Positions 8,476 to 19,620 of a stretch of 64,000 nucleotides of DNA are shown here, piece by piece (position 1 is the stretch's first letter; each line of letters opens with the position of its first letter). The notes beneath the pieces are model-generated. The model worked only from the letters and a program-made list of their open reading frames with translations. It was not told where the DNA came from and ran no database searches. Source of the DNA: Herbiconiux gentiana (GTDB lineage Bacteria; Actinomycetota; Actinomycetes; Actinomycetales; Microbacteriaceae); NCBI RefSeq assembly GCF_024978135.1, contig NZ_JANTEZ010000004.1:310001-374000 (forward strand), in the 5' to 3' direction. The position numbers and the translations under genes are program-made.

Positions 8476-9342
8476 GTGCCCGTGCTCGCGAACTATCTGA
8501 TCGGCCTGCGCGAGGGCCTCGAGGCCGCGCTGGTCGTCAGCATCCTCATCGCCTACGTGACGAAGATCCGCCGCCGCGACGTGCTCGCGCGGCTCTGGCT
8601 CGGCATCGGCCTCGCCGTGCTGGTCGCCCTCACGCTCGGCGCCGTGCTCACCTTCGGCGCCTACGGCCTGAGCTTCGAGGCGCAGGAGGCCATCGGCGGC
8701 TCGCTCTCGATCATCGCCACCGGCTTCGTCACCTGGATGGTGTTCTGGATGCTCCGCACCTCCCAGAACCTCAAGGGCGCTCTGCAGTCCGACGTCGACA
8801 AGGCGCTGATCGGCGCCGGCTGGGGCCTCGTGCTGGTGGCCTTCCTCGCCGTCGGGCGCGAGGGCATCGAGACCGCGCTGTTCATCTGGGCCGCGGCGCA
8901 GGCTACCGGAGAGACGACGCTGCCGCTGGTCGGTGCCCTGCTGGGCATCCTGACGGCCGTCGTGCTCGGCTGGCTCATCTCGAAGGGCCTCGTGCGCATC
9001 AACCTGTCGGCGTTCTTCGCCTGGTCGGGCGCCGCGCTGATCGTGGTCGCCGCCGGCGTGCTGTCGTACGGCGTGCACGACCTGCAGGAGGCCGGCATCC
9101 TGCCCGGGCTGAACAGCCTCGCCTTCGACGTCAGCGGGGTCATCCCGCCCGACAGCTGGCTCGGCACCTTCCTCAAGGGCACCGTCAACTTCTCCCCCGC
9201 GACCACGTGGCTGGAGCTCGCCGCGTGGCTCGCCTACTTCGTTCCGACCATGTTCCTGTTCCTCCGCGCGGTGCGCCGCGGCCGGCAGCGGAAGGCGGCC
9301 ACGGCCGTCCCGTCCGCGCCGGTCGTCGCCCGCGCATCCTGA
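8476..9342 (+). CDS. efeU: Iron permease EfeU (FTR1 family)
   Basis: The membrane channel of the EfeUOB ferrous/ferric iron uptake system. The 288 residues form about seven transmembrane helices. The two iron-translocation REGLE-type motifs are present: [10 protein letters not shown] near residue 10 and [10 protein letters not shown] near 135. GTG 8476 is taken as start; GTG 8482 (giving [14 protein letters not shown], the common family N-terminus) is equally plausible and slightly better spaced from a weak AGGTG. First gene of efeU-efeO-efeB behind an iron box, so expression in iron starvation is expected. Confidence 0.95.
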   Translation: MPVLANYLIGLREGLEAALVVSILIAYVTKIRRRDVLARLWLGIGLAVLVALTLGAVLTFGAYGLSFEAQEAIGGSLSIIATGFVTWMVFWMLRTSQNLKGALQSDVDKALIGAGWGLVLVAFLAVGREGIETALFIWAAAQATGETTLPLVGALLGILTAVVLGWLISKGLVRINLSAFFAWSGAALIVVAAGVLSYGVHDLQEAGILPGLNSLAFDVSGVIPPDSWLGTFLKGTVNFSPATTWLELAAWLAYFVPTMFLFLRAVRRGRQRKAATAVPSAPVVARAS

Positions 9343-9395
9343 ACCCCGCCCCGACCCCGCGCGCCCACCCGCGCCACCCTCCAAGGAGCCACCCT

Positions 9396-10580
9396 GTGAA
9401 GACCACTCCCCTCCTCGCCGCCGCCGGCGCCGCCGTCACCCTGCTCGCGCTCTCGGGCTGCGTGCCCAACAGCTCCGCGGCGACGGATGCGGCGGGCACG
9501 ATCACCGTCGACTCCAGTTCCGACGACTGCCGGGTGAGCACCACGACGGCCTCGAGCGGCACCCTGACCTTCTCGGTCACGAACTCCGGCGACCAGGTGA
9601 CCGAGTTCTACCTGCTGGCCGACGACGGCCTGCGCATCGTCGGCGAGGTCGAGAACGTCGGCCCCGGCATCTCCCGCGACCTCGTCGTGCAGGCGCAGCC
9701 CGGCGACTACTTCACCGTCTGCAAGCCCGGCATGGTGGGCGAGGGCATCGGCCGCGCCGCCTTCACCGTCTCGGGCGACAAGGTGCAGCTCGCCGGCGAC
9801 CAGCAGGAGCAGGTCGACCAGGCGGCCACCAACTACGTGGCCTACATCAAGGACCAGGTCGGCCAGCTGGTGACCGGCACCGACACCTTCCTCGAGGCCT
9901 ACCTCGCGGGCGACGACGAGACCGCCCGGGGCCTCTACGCCACCACCCGCGCGAACTACGAGCGCATCGAGCCCGTCGCGGAGTCGTTCGGAGACCTCGA
10001 CCCGATGATCGACTTCCGCGAGGCCGACGTGGCCGAGGCCGACGAGTGGACCGGCTGGCACCGGATCGAGAAGGACCTCTTCCCGCCGACCGCCGAGGAG
10101 AACGGCGGCACCGCCTACGTGCCGCTCACCTCCGACGAGCGCAGCTACTACGCCGACAAGCTCAAGGCCGACACGCAGTCGCTCTACGAGGCCGTGAACG
10201 CCGACGACTACACCGTCTCGATCGACGCCATCTCGAACGGCGCCATCGGCCTGCTCGAGGAGGTCGCGAGCGGCAAGATCACCGGCGAGGAGGAGATCTG
10301 GTCGCACACCGACCTCTGGGACTTCCAGGCCAACCTCGAGGGCGCCCGCGTGGCCTACGAGGGCGTTCGCGACATCGTCGAGGCCAAGGACCCGGAGCTC
10401 GTGACGACCATCGACGAGCGCTTCGCCTCTCTGGAGAAGACCCTCGCCGAGTACGGCAGCCTCGACACCGGCTTCGTGTACTACGACGAGCTGACGACCG
10501 ACCAGGTCAAGCAGCTCGCCGACGGCGTGAGCGCGCTGAGCGAGCCGCTCAGCCGCCTCACGGCGACGCTGGTGGGCTGA
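9396..10580 (+). CDS. efeO: EfeO: cupredoxin/M75 iron-binding lipoprotein
   Basis: The extracytoplasmic partner of EfeU, thought to bind iron and deliver it to the permease. The 394-residue protein starts with a lipoprotein signal (LLALSGC, lipidated Cys22), followed by a cupredoxin-like N-terminal domain (~30-130) and an M75 (imelysin-like) alpha-helical domain. The HxxE motif of the M75 domain is visible in GWHRIEKDLF at about 220. AAGGAG lies eight bases before the GTG start, which excludes the long upstream reading. It follows efeU by 53 bases. Confidence 0.95.
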   Translation: MKTTPLLAAAGAAVTLLALSGCVPNSSAATDAAGTITVDSSSDDCRVSTTTASSGTLTFSVTNSGDQVTEFYLLADDGLRIVGEVENVGPGISRDLVVQAQPGDYFTVCKPGMVGEGIGRAAFTVSGDKVQLAGDQQEQVDQAATNYVAYIKDQVGQLVTGTDTFLEAYLAGDDETARGLYATTRANYERIEPVAESFGDLDPMIDFREADVAEADEWTGWHRIEKDLFPPTAEENGGTAYVPLTSDERSYYADKLKADTQSLYEAVNADDYTVSIDAISNGAIGLLEEVASGKITGEEEIWSHTDLWDFQANLEGARVAYEGVRDIVEAKDPELVTTIDERFASLEKTLAEYGSLDTGFVYYDELTTDQVKQLADGVSALSEPLSRLTATLVG

Positions 10581-10597
10581 CCCGTAGGCTTCTGAGC

Positions 10598-11896
10598 ATG
10601 GTCGAACCCGAACCCACGCCGGCGAAGCCGGGCATCTCCCGACGGGGGCTGCTCGGCCTCGCCGGCGCCGGTGTGCTCGGCGCCGGCGCGGGGCTGGCCG
10701 GCGGCATCGCGGTCGACCGCTTCGCCCTCCCCCCGTCGGCCGCCGCGTCGCCCGGAGCGGGTACCGTCTACCCCTTCTTCGGCGAGCACCAGGCCGGCAT
10801 CGTCACCCCGGCACAAGACCGCCTGCACTTCGCGAGCTTCGACGTCGCCGACATCACCCGCGCCGAGCTCGTCGGCCTCCTGCAGGACTGGAGCGCCGCC
10901 GCCGCGCTGATGACCGCCGGCACCCCGGTCGGCACCTACGGGGCGGTCAACGGCCCCTACACCGCCCCGCCCGACGACACCGGCGAGGCGCTCGACCTGC
11001 CTGCCGCCGGCCTCACGATCACCTTCGGCTTCGGCCCCACCCTCTTCACCTCGGCCGACGGCACCGACCGCTTCGGGCTGGCCGCCCAGCGCCCGTCCGC
11101 CCTCGTCGAGCTCCCGCACTTCCCGGGCGACATGCTCACCGAGTCGCTCACGGGCGGCGACCTCTGCATCCAGGCCTGCAGCGATGACCCGCAGGTGGCG
11201 GTGCACGCCATCCGCAACCTGTCCCGCATCGCCTTCGGCCGCGCGTCGCTGCGCTGGTCGCAGCTCGGTTTCGGCCGCACCAGCTCCACCACCACCGCAC
11301 AGGTGACACCGCGCAACCTGTTCGGCTTCAAAGACGGCACGGCGAACATCAAGGCCGAGCAGTCCGACGTCGTGGCCGACCAGGTCTGGGCCTCGCGTGA
11401 CGACGGCGCCTCGTGGATGCACGGCGGCTCCTATCTTGTCGCACGCAAGATCCGCATGACCATCGAGACCTGGGACCGCACTTCGCTGAAGGACCAGGAG
11501 GCGATCGTCGGCCGCACCAAGGGCGAGGGAGCCCCGTACTCGGGCGGCACCGAGTTCAGCGAGCCCGACTTCGAGGCGAAGGGCCAGGGCGGTGCCCCGC
11601 TGATCGCCGCCGACTCGCACGTGCGGCTCGCGCATCCGACCATGAACTCGGGCGCGCAGCTGCTGCGGCGCGGCTATAACTTCGTCGACGGCAACGACGA
11701 GCTCGGGCGGCTGAACGCGGGCCTGTTCTTCATCTCGTACCAGCGCGACCCGGCGAAGCAGTTCGTGCCGATCCAGATGAACCTGGCGAAGAACGACGCC
11801 ATGAACGAGTACCTCCGTCACGTCGGCTCCGGCCTCTGGGCGGTTCCGCCGGGTGCCTCGTCGGGTGGCTGGGTCGGCGAGACGCTCCTCGGGTGA
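10598..11896 (+). CDS. efeB: EfeB: Tat-exported DyP-type heme peroxidase
   Basis: The 432-residue dye-decolorizing-type peroxidase acts outside the membrane in iron uptake, probably oxidising Fe(II) or releasing iron from heme. It has a twin-arginine signal (ISRRGLLGLAGAG, residues ~13-25) and a hydrophobic stretch. The DyP signature GFKDGTANI and the segments ARKIRMTIETWDR and RRGYNFVDG, near the heme pocket, are visible. The ATG at 10598 lies 17 bases after efeO, and TAGGCT (10585-10590) ends seven bases before it, so an additional leaderless internal promoter is possible. The end overlaps the next gene by four bases. Confidence 0.95.
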   Translation: MVEPEPTPAKPGISRRGLLGLAGAGVLGAGAGLAGGIAVDRFALPPSAAASPGAGTVYPFFGEHQAGIVTPAQDRLHFASFDVADITRAELVGLLQDWSAAAALMTAGTPVGTYGAVNGPYTAPPDDTGEALDLPAAGLTITFGFGPTLFTSADGTDRFGLAAQRPSALVELPHFPGDMLTESLTGGDLCIQACSDDPQVAVHAIRNLSRIAFGRASLRWSQLGFGRTSSTTTAQVTPRNLFGFKDGTANIKAEQSDVVADQVWASRDDGASWMHGGSYLVARKIRMTIETWDRTSLKDQEAIVGRTKGEGAPYSGGTEFSEPDFEAKGQGGAPLIAADSHVRLAHPTMNSGAQLLRRGYNFVDGNDELGRLNAGLFFISYQRDPAKQFVPIQMNLAKNDAMNEYLRHVGSGLWAVPPGASSGGWVGETLLG

Positions 11897-13314
11897 CCCC
11901 TCCGTCGGGGTCGCGCGCCGACGGGTCCCGTGAGGAGCCGCGCGCCGAAGGCCCCCTGTCGGGCCGCTACCGCCTGATCACCCTCGGCACCGTCGTGCTG
12001 GTGTTCGTCGCCGCGTTCGAGAACCTCGCGGTCACCACCGTGATGCCCGTGATCAGCACCGAGTTGCACGGTGAGGCCCTGTATGCCGTCGCCTTCGCGG
12101 CCCCGCTCGCCGTGTCGGTGGTGGGGATGGTCGCGGCCGGTCAGTGGTGCGACCGCAGCGGCCCTCGGGTGCCGCTCAGCGCATCCGTCGCGCTGTTCAT
12201 CGCGGGACTCGTGGTGGCCGGTCTCGCGTCGACCATGGAGCAGGTGGTCGTCGGGCGCCTCGTGCAGGGTCTGGGTTCGGGTGGCGTGACCGTGACCCTC
12301 TACGTCATCGTGGCGCGCGTCTTCTCCGGTGCGCTGCAGCCGCGCGTCTTCGGCCTGATGTCGGCGGCCTGGGTCGTGCCGGCGCTGGTGGGGCCCCTCA
12401 TCGCGGGCGTGCTCGGCGAGACCGTGGGCTGGCGCTGGGTGTTCCTCGGCGTCGCGCTGATCTGCGTGCCCGCGCTCGGGCTCCTCCTGCCCGTGCTGCG
12501 CTCGCTCGCCGCGGCGCAGACCGGGTCGGCGCCGGGGTTCGTGGTGTCGCGGCTGGTCTGCTCGGTGCTGCTGGCCGTCGGCATCCTGGCGCTCAGCATC
12601 TCGGCCGAGTTCGGTGGGATGCTCGCGGTCGCGGTCGCCGCCGGATCGGTGCTGCTGGCCGCCCTCGCCGTGCGGCCCCTGCTGCCCCGGGGCACCCTCA
12701 CCGGCCGGCCCGGTCTGCCGCGGATCGTGCTGACCCGCTTCGTGCTCGCCGGCGGTTTCTTCGCCACCGAGACGTATCTGCCCTTCCTGCTCACCCACGA
12801 GTACGCCTACTCCCCCGCCCAGGCGGGCCTCGCCCTGTCGGTGAGCGGTGTCGCGTGGGGCGCGGCGTCGCTCCTGCAGGGTCGCTACGCGGCCCGCCTG
12901 GCCGACCGGTGGATGCTCGCCGCCGGCACCTCGCTCGTCGCCCTCGCGGTCGCCGTGGCCCTCGCCACTGCGCTGCTCGGCCTGCCCGGCTGGGTGGCCG
13001 TGGCCGGCTGGGCGCTCTCGGGCACCGGCATGGGGCTCGCCTACCCGCGCCTGTCGGTGCTGCTGCTCGCGCGCTCCTCGCACGCCGACCAGGGCTTCAA
13101 CAGCAGCGCCCTGAACATCGCGGATGCCGCCGGCCCCGCGGTCGCCCTGTCGATCGCCGGGCTCGCCTTCCAGGCCCTCCCGGGCGTGGGTGTCGACGGC
13201 TTCGCCGCGGTGTTCGGGCTGGGGCTGGCGCTGGCGGTCGGGGCGGTCGGGCTCTCGCGGGGAGTGGCCGGGGCCGGGGTCGGGGTCGCGCGGGGTGCGG
13301 TTCGCGCATCCTGA
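11893..13314 (+). CDS. MFS transporter
   Basis: A 473-residue major facilitator with 12 or more hydrophobic helices. The first helix follows a 30-residue hydrophilic N-terminus, and a motif A-like loop GQWCDRSGPRVP is present between TM2 and TM3. The substrate is not identifiable; the overall look (TTVMPVI in TM1) resembles drug-efflux members. The GTG start overlaps the efeB stop (GTGA), so it is translationally coupled to the iron operon. A role in siderophore or metal handling is only an inference from that position. Confidence 0.88.
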   Translation: MTPPSGSRADGSREEPRAEGPLSGRYRLITLGTVVLVFVAAFENLAVTTVMPVISTELHGEALYAVAFAAPLAVSVVGMVAAGQWCDRSGPRVPLSASVALFIAGLVVAGLASTMEQVVVGRLVQGLGSGGVTVTLYVIVARVFSGALQPRVFGLMSAAWVVPALVGPLIAGVLGETVGWRWVFLGVALICVPALGLLLPVLRSLAAAQTGSAPGFVVSRLVCSVLLAVGILALSISAEFGGMLAVAVAAGSVLLAALAVRPLLPRGTLTGRPGLPRIVLTRFVLAGGFFATETYLPFLLTHEYAYSPAQAGLALSVSGVAWGAASLLQGRYAARLADRWMLAAGTSLVALAVAVALATALLGLPGWVAVAGWALSGTGMGLAYPRLSVLLLARSSHADQGFNSSALNIADAAGPAVALSIAGLAFQALPGVGVDGFAAVFGLGLALAVGAVGLSRGVAGAGVGVARGAVRAS

Positions 13315-13324
13315 ACCGAGAGGG

Positions 13325-13792
13325 CTACGAGGACGTGCCGCCCACGATGTAGGTGGCGGTGTTCGCGCCCGTGCCGTCGTCGGCGACGCTGACGATGACC
13401 GAGTAGGCGCTGTCGCTGTAGGCGCCGCTGCCGACTCCCTCGACGAAGCCCGAGTAGCTCGCCTCGAAACCGGCCGCCTTCAGCTGCTCGTCGATGGCGG
13501 TGAAGGCGGCCTCGCGGTCGTCGCCGACCCGCACGATGACCGTCCAGCCGCCGCCGGAGTCGACGCTGCCGGCGCCCATGCCGCCGACGATCTCGCCGTC
13601 GGCGAGGGGCACCTCGTCGCTCGGGAAGCCGTCAGGGAGCCCGCCGTCGGAGTTCAGGTCGACGTCGCCGCCGCCCGCCTGCTCGACCGCGCCCTCGACG
13701 AGCTGCTCGACCGGGTTGGCGCAGGACGTGAGCGTGGGGGTGAGCACGACGGCGAGAGCGAGCGCGAGGATCAGGGCCGGCTTCTTCGTCAT
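13325..13792 (-). CDS. Small secreted lipoprotein, unknown function
   Basis: A 155-residue protein with an N-terminal signal ending in a lipobox (LTPTLTSC, Cys ~29), an acidic Gly/Asp linker (GGGDVDLNSDGGLPDGF), and a soluble domain rich in beta-type sequence (WTVIVRVGD, EQLKAAGFEASYSGF, SAYSVIVSVAD). No catalytic motif is seen. The start is ATG 13792 because only from here does a signal peptide follow; the open frame upstream is not protein-like. It is convergent with the MFS gene, with ten bases between stop codons. Confidence 0.75.
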   Translation of the reverse strand: MTKKPALILALALAVVLTPTLTSCANPVEQLVEGAVEQAGGGDVDLNSDGGLPDGFPSDEVPLADGEIVGGMGAGSVDSGGGWTVIVRVGDDREAAFTAIDEQLKAAGFEASYSGFVEGVGSGAYSDSAYSVIVSVADDGTGANTATYIVGGTSS

Positions 13793-13834
13793 GGCACGAT
13801 CATCCCAGAACGGGCCGGTCGGGCACCAGACGCA

Positions 13835-13868
13835 GAACGGCCGGCCCCCCGAGGGAGACCGGCCGTTC
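13835..13868 (-). terminator. Hairpin 3' of typA, no U-tract
   Basis: Ten-base inverted repeat GAACGGCCGG / CCGGCCGTTC with a 14-base loop, 14 bases past the typA stop. It lacks a run of U, so it may be a transcript-end stabiliser or a weak terminator. Confidence 0.55.
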
Positions 13869-13881
13869 GTGTGCGCGCCGA

Positions 13882-15789
<1,908 letters not shown>

Positions 15790-15885
15790 GGGGAGTCCTC
15801 AGGTCTCTTGAACCCGGGACTGATGGCAGAAGCCACCCGCGGGCTCGAATAACAGGGTGTGGGGTGGGCGTCGTGGCCCGGACCG

Positions 15886-17646
15886 CTAAACGCCCAGGAT
15901 GATTCCAGCGCCCGGGATAGCGTTCAGCAACTCCCTAGTGTACTGCTCCTTGGGGTTGTCGAAGACGGCATCCGTCGAAGCGGCCTCCACGATGCGCCCC
16001 TGCTGCATCACGCAGACGTTGTCGGCGATCACTCGGACCACCGCCAGGTCGTGCGTGATGAACAGGTACGTCAGCTCGAGCTCGCTCTGCAGTTCGGCCA
16101 AGAGCTGCAGGATCTGGGCCTGCACCAGCACGTCGAGCGCCGAGACCGCCTCGTCGAGCACGACGATGTCGGGCTTCAGCGCGAGTGCCCGGGCGATGGC
16201 CACGCGCTGACGCTGACCGCCCGAGAGCTCGTTCGGGTAGCGCGTGATCAGCGACTGGGGCAGCGAGACCTGGCCGAGCAGCTCCAGCACACGGTCGCGG
16301 CGCGCCGTGCGGTCGCCCACGTCGTGCACCTGCAGGGGCTCGGCGATCGTGTTGCCGATGTTGCGCAGCGGGTCGAGCGAGCCGTACGGGTCTTGGAACA
16401 CCGGCTGCATGCGACGGCGCAGATCGAGCAGCGGCTTGCCCTTCAGCGGAGCCACGTCGGTGCCGTCGATCAGGATCTGGCCGCTCGTGGGGTTCTCGAG
16501 GCGCAGGATCATCTTGGCGACGGTCGACTTGCCGGAGCCCGACTCTCCGACGAGCGCCGTCGTGGTGCCCTTCTCGACCGCGAACGAGACCTTGTCGGCG
16601 GCGACGAGCTCGCCCGAGGACCCCTTGCCCTGACCGCGGATCTTGTAGACCTTCGTCAGATCTTTCACCACGATGGCGTCGGGTCGCTTGGTCACGGGAC
16701 GGCTCTCGACACGCTCCTCGGCGGCCGCGATCAGGTCGAGGCCCTCGGTGACCTTCGTGGGCGCGTAGTCGAGGTCGCTCAGGGAGTGCGTCTCCGACTG
16801 GGCGGTCGCCGACTGGATGCGCCGCGAGGCGAGGCTCGGTGCGGCGGCCACGAGACGCTGCGTGTACGGGTGCACCGGATTCTGCAGGATCTCCTTGGAG
16901 GGCCCGGCCTCGACGATACGGCCCTTGTACATCACGACGAGCTGCTCGGCGCGCTCGGCGGCGAGCCCCAGGTCGTGCGTGATGAACAGCACGGCGGTGC
17001 CGATGTCGCGGGTGAGCGTCTCGAGGTGGTCGAGGATGCGCCGCTGCACGGTCACGTCGAGTGCCGAGGTGGGCTCGTCGGCGATCAGCAGCTTCGGGCG
17101 CGAGGACAGCCCGATGCCGATCAGCACACGCTGGCGCATTCCGCCCGAGAACTGGTGCGGGAACTGCTTCAGGCGCTTGTCGGCGTCGGCGAGGCCGGCC
17201 TCCTTCAGCACCTGGATGGCGTGCGCGCGCACCTCCTTGCGCCCCGTGGCGACGCCGTTGGCCCGGATGGTCTCCTCGACCTGGAAGCCGACGCTCCACA
17301 CCGGGTTGAGGTTGGACATCGGGTCCTGCGGCACGAAGCCGATCTCGCGGCCGCGGATGTCCTCCATCTGCTTCTCGGAGTAGGAGCTCAGCTCCTTGCC
17401 GTCGAACATGATGCTGCCGCCGGTGATGCGCCCGGCGCCCGGCAGCAGATTGATGATCGCGTGCGCGGTCGTCGACTTGCCCGAGCCGGACTCGCCGACG
17501 ATGGCCAGCGTCTGGCCGGGCATGAGCGTCAGGTCGACGCCGCGCACGGCCGGGACGATGCCGTTGGTCGACTGGAAGCCGACCTCGAGGTTCTTGATCT
17601 CGAGCAGCGGGGTGGTGCCCGTGCTGCGGGTGGAGGAGTCGCTCAT
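15886..17646 (-). CDS. Fused double ATPase of peptide-type ABC importer
   Basis: A DppD-DppF/OppD-OppF fusion of 586 residues, common in actinobacteria. Two complete nucleotide-binding domains are visible. The first has GESGSGKS, FSGGMRQR and LLIADEPTSALD, then the peptide-family C-terminal HPYTQRL segment. After an ~90-residue linker the second has GESGSGKS, LSGGQRQR and IVVLDEAVSALD (Ala in place of the usual Pro). It energises uptake through the two permeases encoded just upstream. The ATG overlaps the permease stop (ATGA), so the two are translationally coupled. The substrate may be oligopeptides, dipeptides or nickel; sequence alone does not say. Confidence 0.94.
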   Translation of the reverse strand: MSDSSTRSTGTTPLLEIKNLEVGFQSTNGIVPAVRGVDLTLMPGQTLAIVGESGSGKSTTAHAIINLLPGAGRITGGSIMFDGKELSSYSEKQMEDIRGREIGFVPQDPMSNLNPVWSVGFQVEETIRANGVATGRKEVRAHAIQVLKEAGLADADKRLKQFPHQFSGGMRQRVLIGIGLSSRPKLLIADEPTSALDVTVQRRILDHLETLTRDIGTAVLFITHDLGLAAERAEQLVVMYKGRIVEAGPSKEILQNPVHPYTQRLVAAAPSLASRRIQSATAQSETHSLSDLDYAPTKVTEGLDLIAAAEERVESRPVTKRPDAIVVKDLTKVYKIRGQGKGSSGELVAADKVSFAVEKGTTTALVGESGSGKSTVAKMILRLENPTSGQILIDGTDVAPLKGKPLLDLRRRMQPVFQDPYGSLDPLRNIGNTIAEPLQVHDVGDRTARRDRVLELLGQVSLPQSLITRYPNELSGGQRQRVAIARALALKPDIVVLDEAVSALDVLVQAQILQLLAELQSELELTYLFITHDLAVVRVIADNVCVMQQGRIVEAASTDAVFDNPKEQYTRELLNAIPGAGIILGV

Positions 17647-18593
17647 CGCTGGGCCCTCGCCTTCGGGTCGAGTGCGTCGCGAACCACTTCGCCCATCATG
17701 ATGAAGGCGAGCACGGTGATCGAGAGCGCGAGTGAGGGGTAGATCAGGGTCTGGGGGGCGTTCCGCAGGTCGACCTGCGCGGCGCTGATGTCGTTGCCCC
17801 AGGACATGGTGGAGTTCGGGAGCCCGACACCCAGGAACGACAGCGTCGCCTCGGCGACGATGGCCGCCCCGAGCGAGATCGTGGTGACGACGATCACGGG
17901 GGCGATCGAGTTCGGCAGCACGTGGCGCATCAGGATCTTCAAGTTCGAGACGCCGACGGCCTGGGCCGCCATCACGTAGTCGCTCTGCTTCACCCGGAGG
18001 ATCTCGGCACGGAGCACGCGCGCCGTGGAGGGCCACGCGAAGATGCCGATCGCCAGCGAGATCACGAAGACGTTCCGGTAGGCCGAGAACACCGACATGA
18101 TGACCACGGCGGCCAGGATGTAGGGGATCGAGAAGAAGATGTCGCCCGCACGGGAGAGCACCGCGTCGAGCCAGCCGCCGTAGAAGCCGGCGAAGGCGCC
18201 GAAGAGGATGCCCAGCACCGAGGTCAGGATCGTCACGATGATGCCGACCGAGAGCGACGTCGACGTGCCGTGCACGATGCGCGAGAACACGTCGCAGCCC
18301 TGCTTCGTGAAGCCGAGGATGTGCTCACCCGTGGGAGCGCCGTTGCTGTTGGACAGCTGGCAGTCGGAGTTCGGGGGCACGGACGTGAACAGGTTCGGCG
18401 CCAGGGCGACGACGACCACGAGCAGGATGATGACGGCGGACACCCAGAACATGGGCCGACGGCGCATGTCGCGCCAGGCGTCGATCCAGAGGTTGCTCTT
18501 GCGTTCGCCGACGTTGACGGCGTCGATCGCGACGAGAGGGGTCTCCTCCAGCGGTGCGACGAAGTGCGTCGGGGAGAGTGGCTTATTTGACAT
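17643..18593 (-). CDS. Peptide-type ABC permease (OppC/DppC family)
   Basis: A 316-residue inner permease subunit with a cytoplasmic N-terminus of ~45 residues (including DAWRDMRRRPMFWVSA, typical of OppC) and six predicted helices. The EAA loop contacting the ATPase appears as AAQAVGVSNLKILMRHVLPN. Four bases overlap the ATPase start, and it overlaps the upstream permease by 11 bases, so the importer genes form a tight operon. Confidence 0.94.
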   Translation of the reverse strand: MSNKPLSPTHFVAPLEETPLVAIDAVNVGERKSNLWIDAWRDMRRRPMFWVSAVIILLVVVVALAPNLFTSVPPNSDCQLSNSNGAPTGEHILGFTKQGCDVFSRIVHGTSTSLSVGIIVTILTSVLGILFGAFAGFYGGWLDAVLSRAGDIFFSIPYILAAVVIMSVFSAYRNVFVISLAIGIFAWPSTARVLRAEILRVKQSDYVMAAQAVGVSNLKILMRHVLPNSIAPVIVVTTISLGAAIVAEATLSFLGVGLPNSTMSWGNDISAAQVDLRNAPQTLIYPSLALSITVLAFIMMGEVVRDALDPKARAQR

Positions 18594-19512
18594 AGCGGAT
18601 CCTCGGGTCGAGAAGGCCGTACAGGAGGTCGACGACGAGGTTGACCACCAGGTAGATGAGCACCATGACGGTCACGAACGAGACGACGGTAGGGCCCTCG
18701 CCTCGGATGATCGCCTGGTAGAGCGTGCGCCCGACGCCGGGCACGTTGAAGATTCCCTCGGTGACGGTCGCGCCGACCAGCAGCACCCCGAAGTCGGTCG
18801 CCGCGTAGGTGACCACCGGGATGAGCGAGTTGCGCAGGATGTGCACGGGGATGATGCGACGGCGGCTGAGGCCCTTGCCGTAGGCGGTGCGCACGAAGTC
18901 GAGGCCCGCGGTCTCGATGACGGATGCCCGGGTGAGCCTGATGAGCTGCGCCAACGAGATGCTCGCCAGCACGAAGGCCGGCAGGATCAGGTCCTGGATC
19001 GGGGCACCGGTGGACACCGTCGTCCTGGCCCAGCCGAGTTGGATGCCGAACACGTACTGCCCGACGAACGCGATCACGAAGATCGGCAGCGAGATGAACA
19101 CCAGGCTCACGATCAGGGCGGTGCCGTCGAACAGCTTGCCCTTGCGGAGGCCGGAGTAGAGGCCGATCAGCACGCCGCCGACGAACTCGATGATGAGCGC
19201 GAGGATGGCCAGGCGGATGGTCACCGGGAAGGTGCGGGCGAGGATGTCGGACACTGCTTCACCGGAGAAGGAGGTTCCGAAGTCACCGCGGAAGATGCCG
19301 CCGAGGTACAGGAAGTACTGCACGATGAACGGCTGGTCGAGGTGGTACTCCTGGCGGAGCCGCTCGAGGAGTGCCGGGTTGGGCGTCTTGTCGCCGAACA
19401 GGGCGAGAAGGGGGTCTCCGGGCATCGCGAAGACCATGAAGTAGATGAGGAACGTCGTACCCAGCAGGACGGGGATCGCCTGGAGTAGACGCCTGAGGAT
19501 GTAACCGGCCAC
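18583..19512 (-). CDS. Peptide-type ABC permease (OppB/DppB family)
   Basis: A 309-residue permease with the family N-terminus AGYILRRLLQAIPVLLGTTF, six helices, and an EAA-type loop (FVRTAYGKGLSRRRIIPVHI). It pairs with the OppC-type subunit to form the channel. It starts 108 bases after the binding-protein gene, beyond a strong hairpin, and may therefore be expressed at a lower level than the binding protein. Confidence 0.94.
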   Translation of the reverse strand: MAGYILRRLLQAIPVLLGTTFLIYFMVFAMPGDPLLALFGDKTPNPALLERLRQEYHLDQPFIVQYFLYLGGIFRGDFGTSFSGEAVSDILARTFPVTIRLAILALIIEFVGGVLIGLYSGLRKGKLFDGTALIVSLVFISLPIFVIAFVGQYVFGIQLGWARTTVSTGAPIQDLILPAFVLASISLAQLIRLTRASVIETAGLDFVRTAYGKGLSRRRIIPVHILRNSLIPVVTYAATDFGVLLVGATVTEGIFNVPGVGRTLYQAIIRGEGPTVVSFVTVMVLIYLVVNLVVDLLYGLLDPRIRYVK

Positions 19513-19577
19513 GAATCAGACCGAACCAATCGAAACTAAGGGGCGAGAGCCGCCACACGAATCACAGACAACATGAT

Positions 19578-19609
19578 ACGGGGGCGGCAGCCGTGGCTGC
19601 CGCCCCCGT
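19578..19609 (-). terminator. 15-bp perfect hairpin between binding protein and permeases
   Basis: Perfect 15-bp inverted repeat (19578-19592 with 19595-19609) with a two-base loop and no U-tract, 11 bases after the binding-protein stop. Such hairpins usually protect the 3' end of the abundant binding-protein message and cut down read-through to the permease genes. Confidence 0.75.
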
Positions 19610-19620
19610 AGATGCGGGAA

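Noticed and set aside
8416-9384. 322-codon minus-strand frame opposite efeU
   Set aside because: Low-complexity Arg/Glu/Gly/Asp product with no family features; efeU on the other strand has both iron motifs and seven helices.
9331-13317. 15-base identity (CGCGCATCCTGAACC) at the 3' ends of efeU and the MFS gene
   Set aside because: Both encode Arg-Ala-Ser-stop and contain the common GCATCC hexamer; most likely coincidence of codon bias rather than a repeat family.
15810-15855. tRNA-like arms (GAACCCGGG, GGCTCGAAT) upstream of typA
   Set aside because: No cloverleaf can be drawn; it is the typA leader region.
15859-17742. 627-codon plus-strand frame opposite the double ATPase
   Set aside because: Antisense of a protein with two complete ABC domains; no coherent domain of its own.
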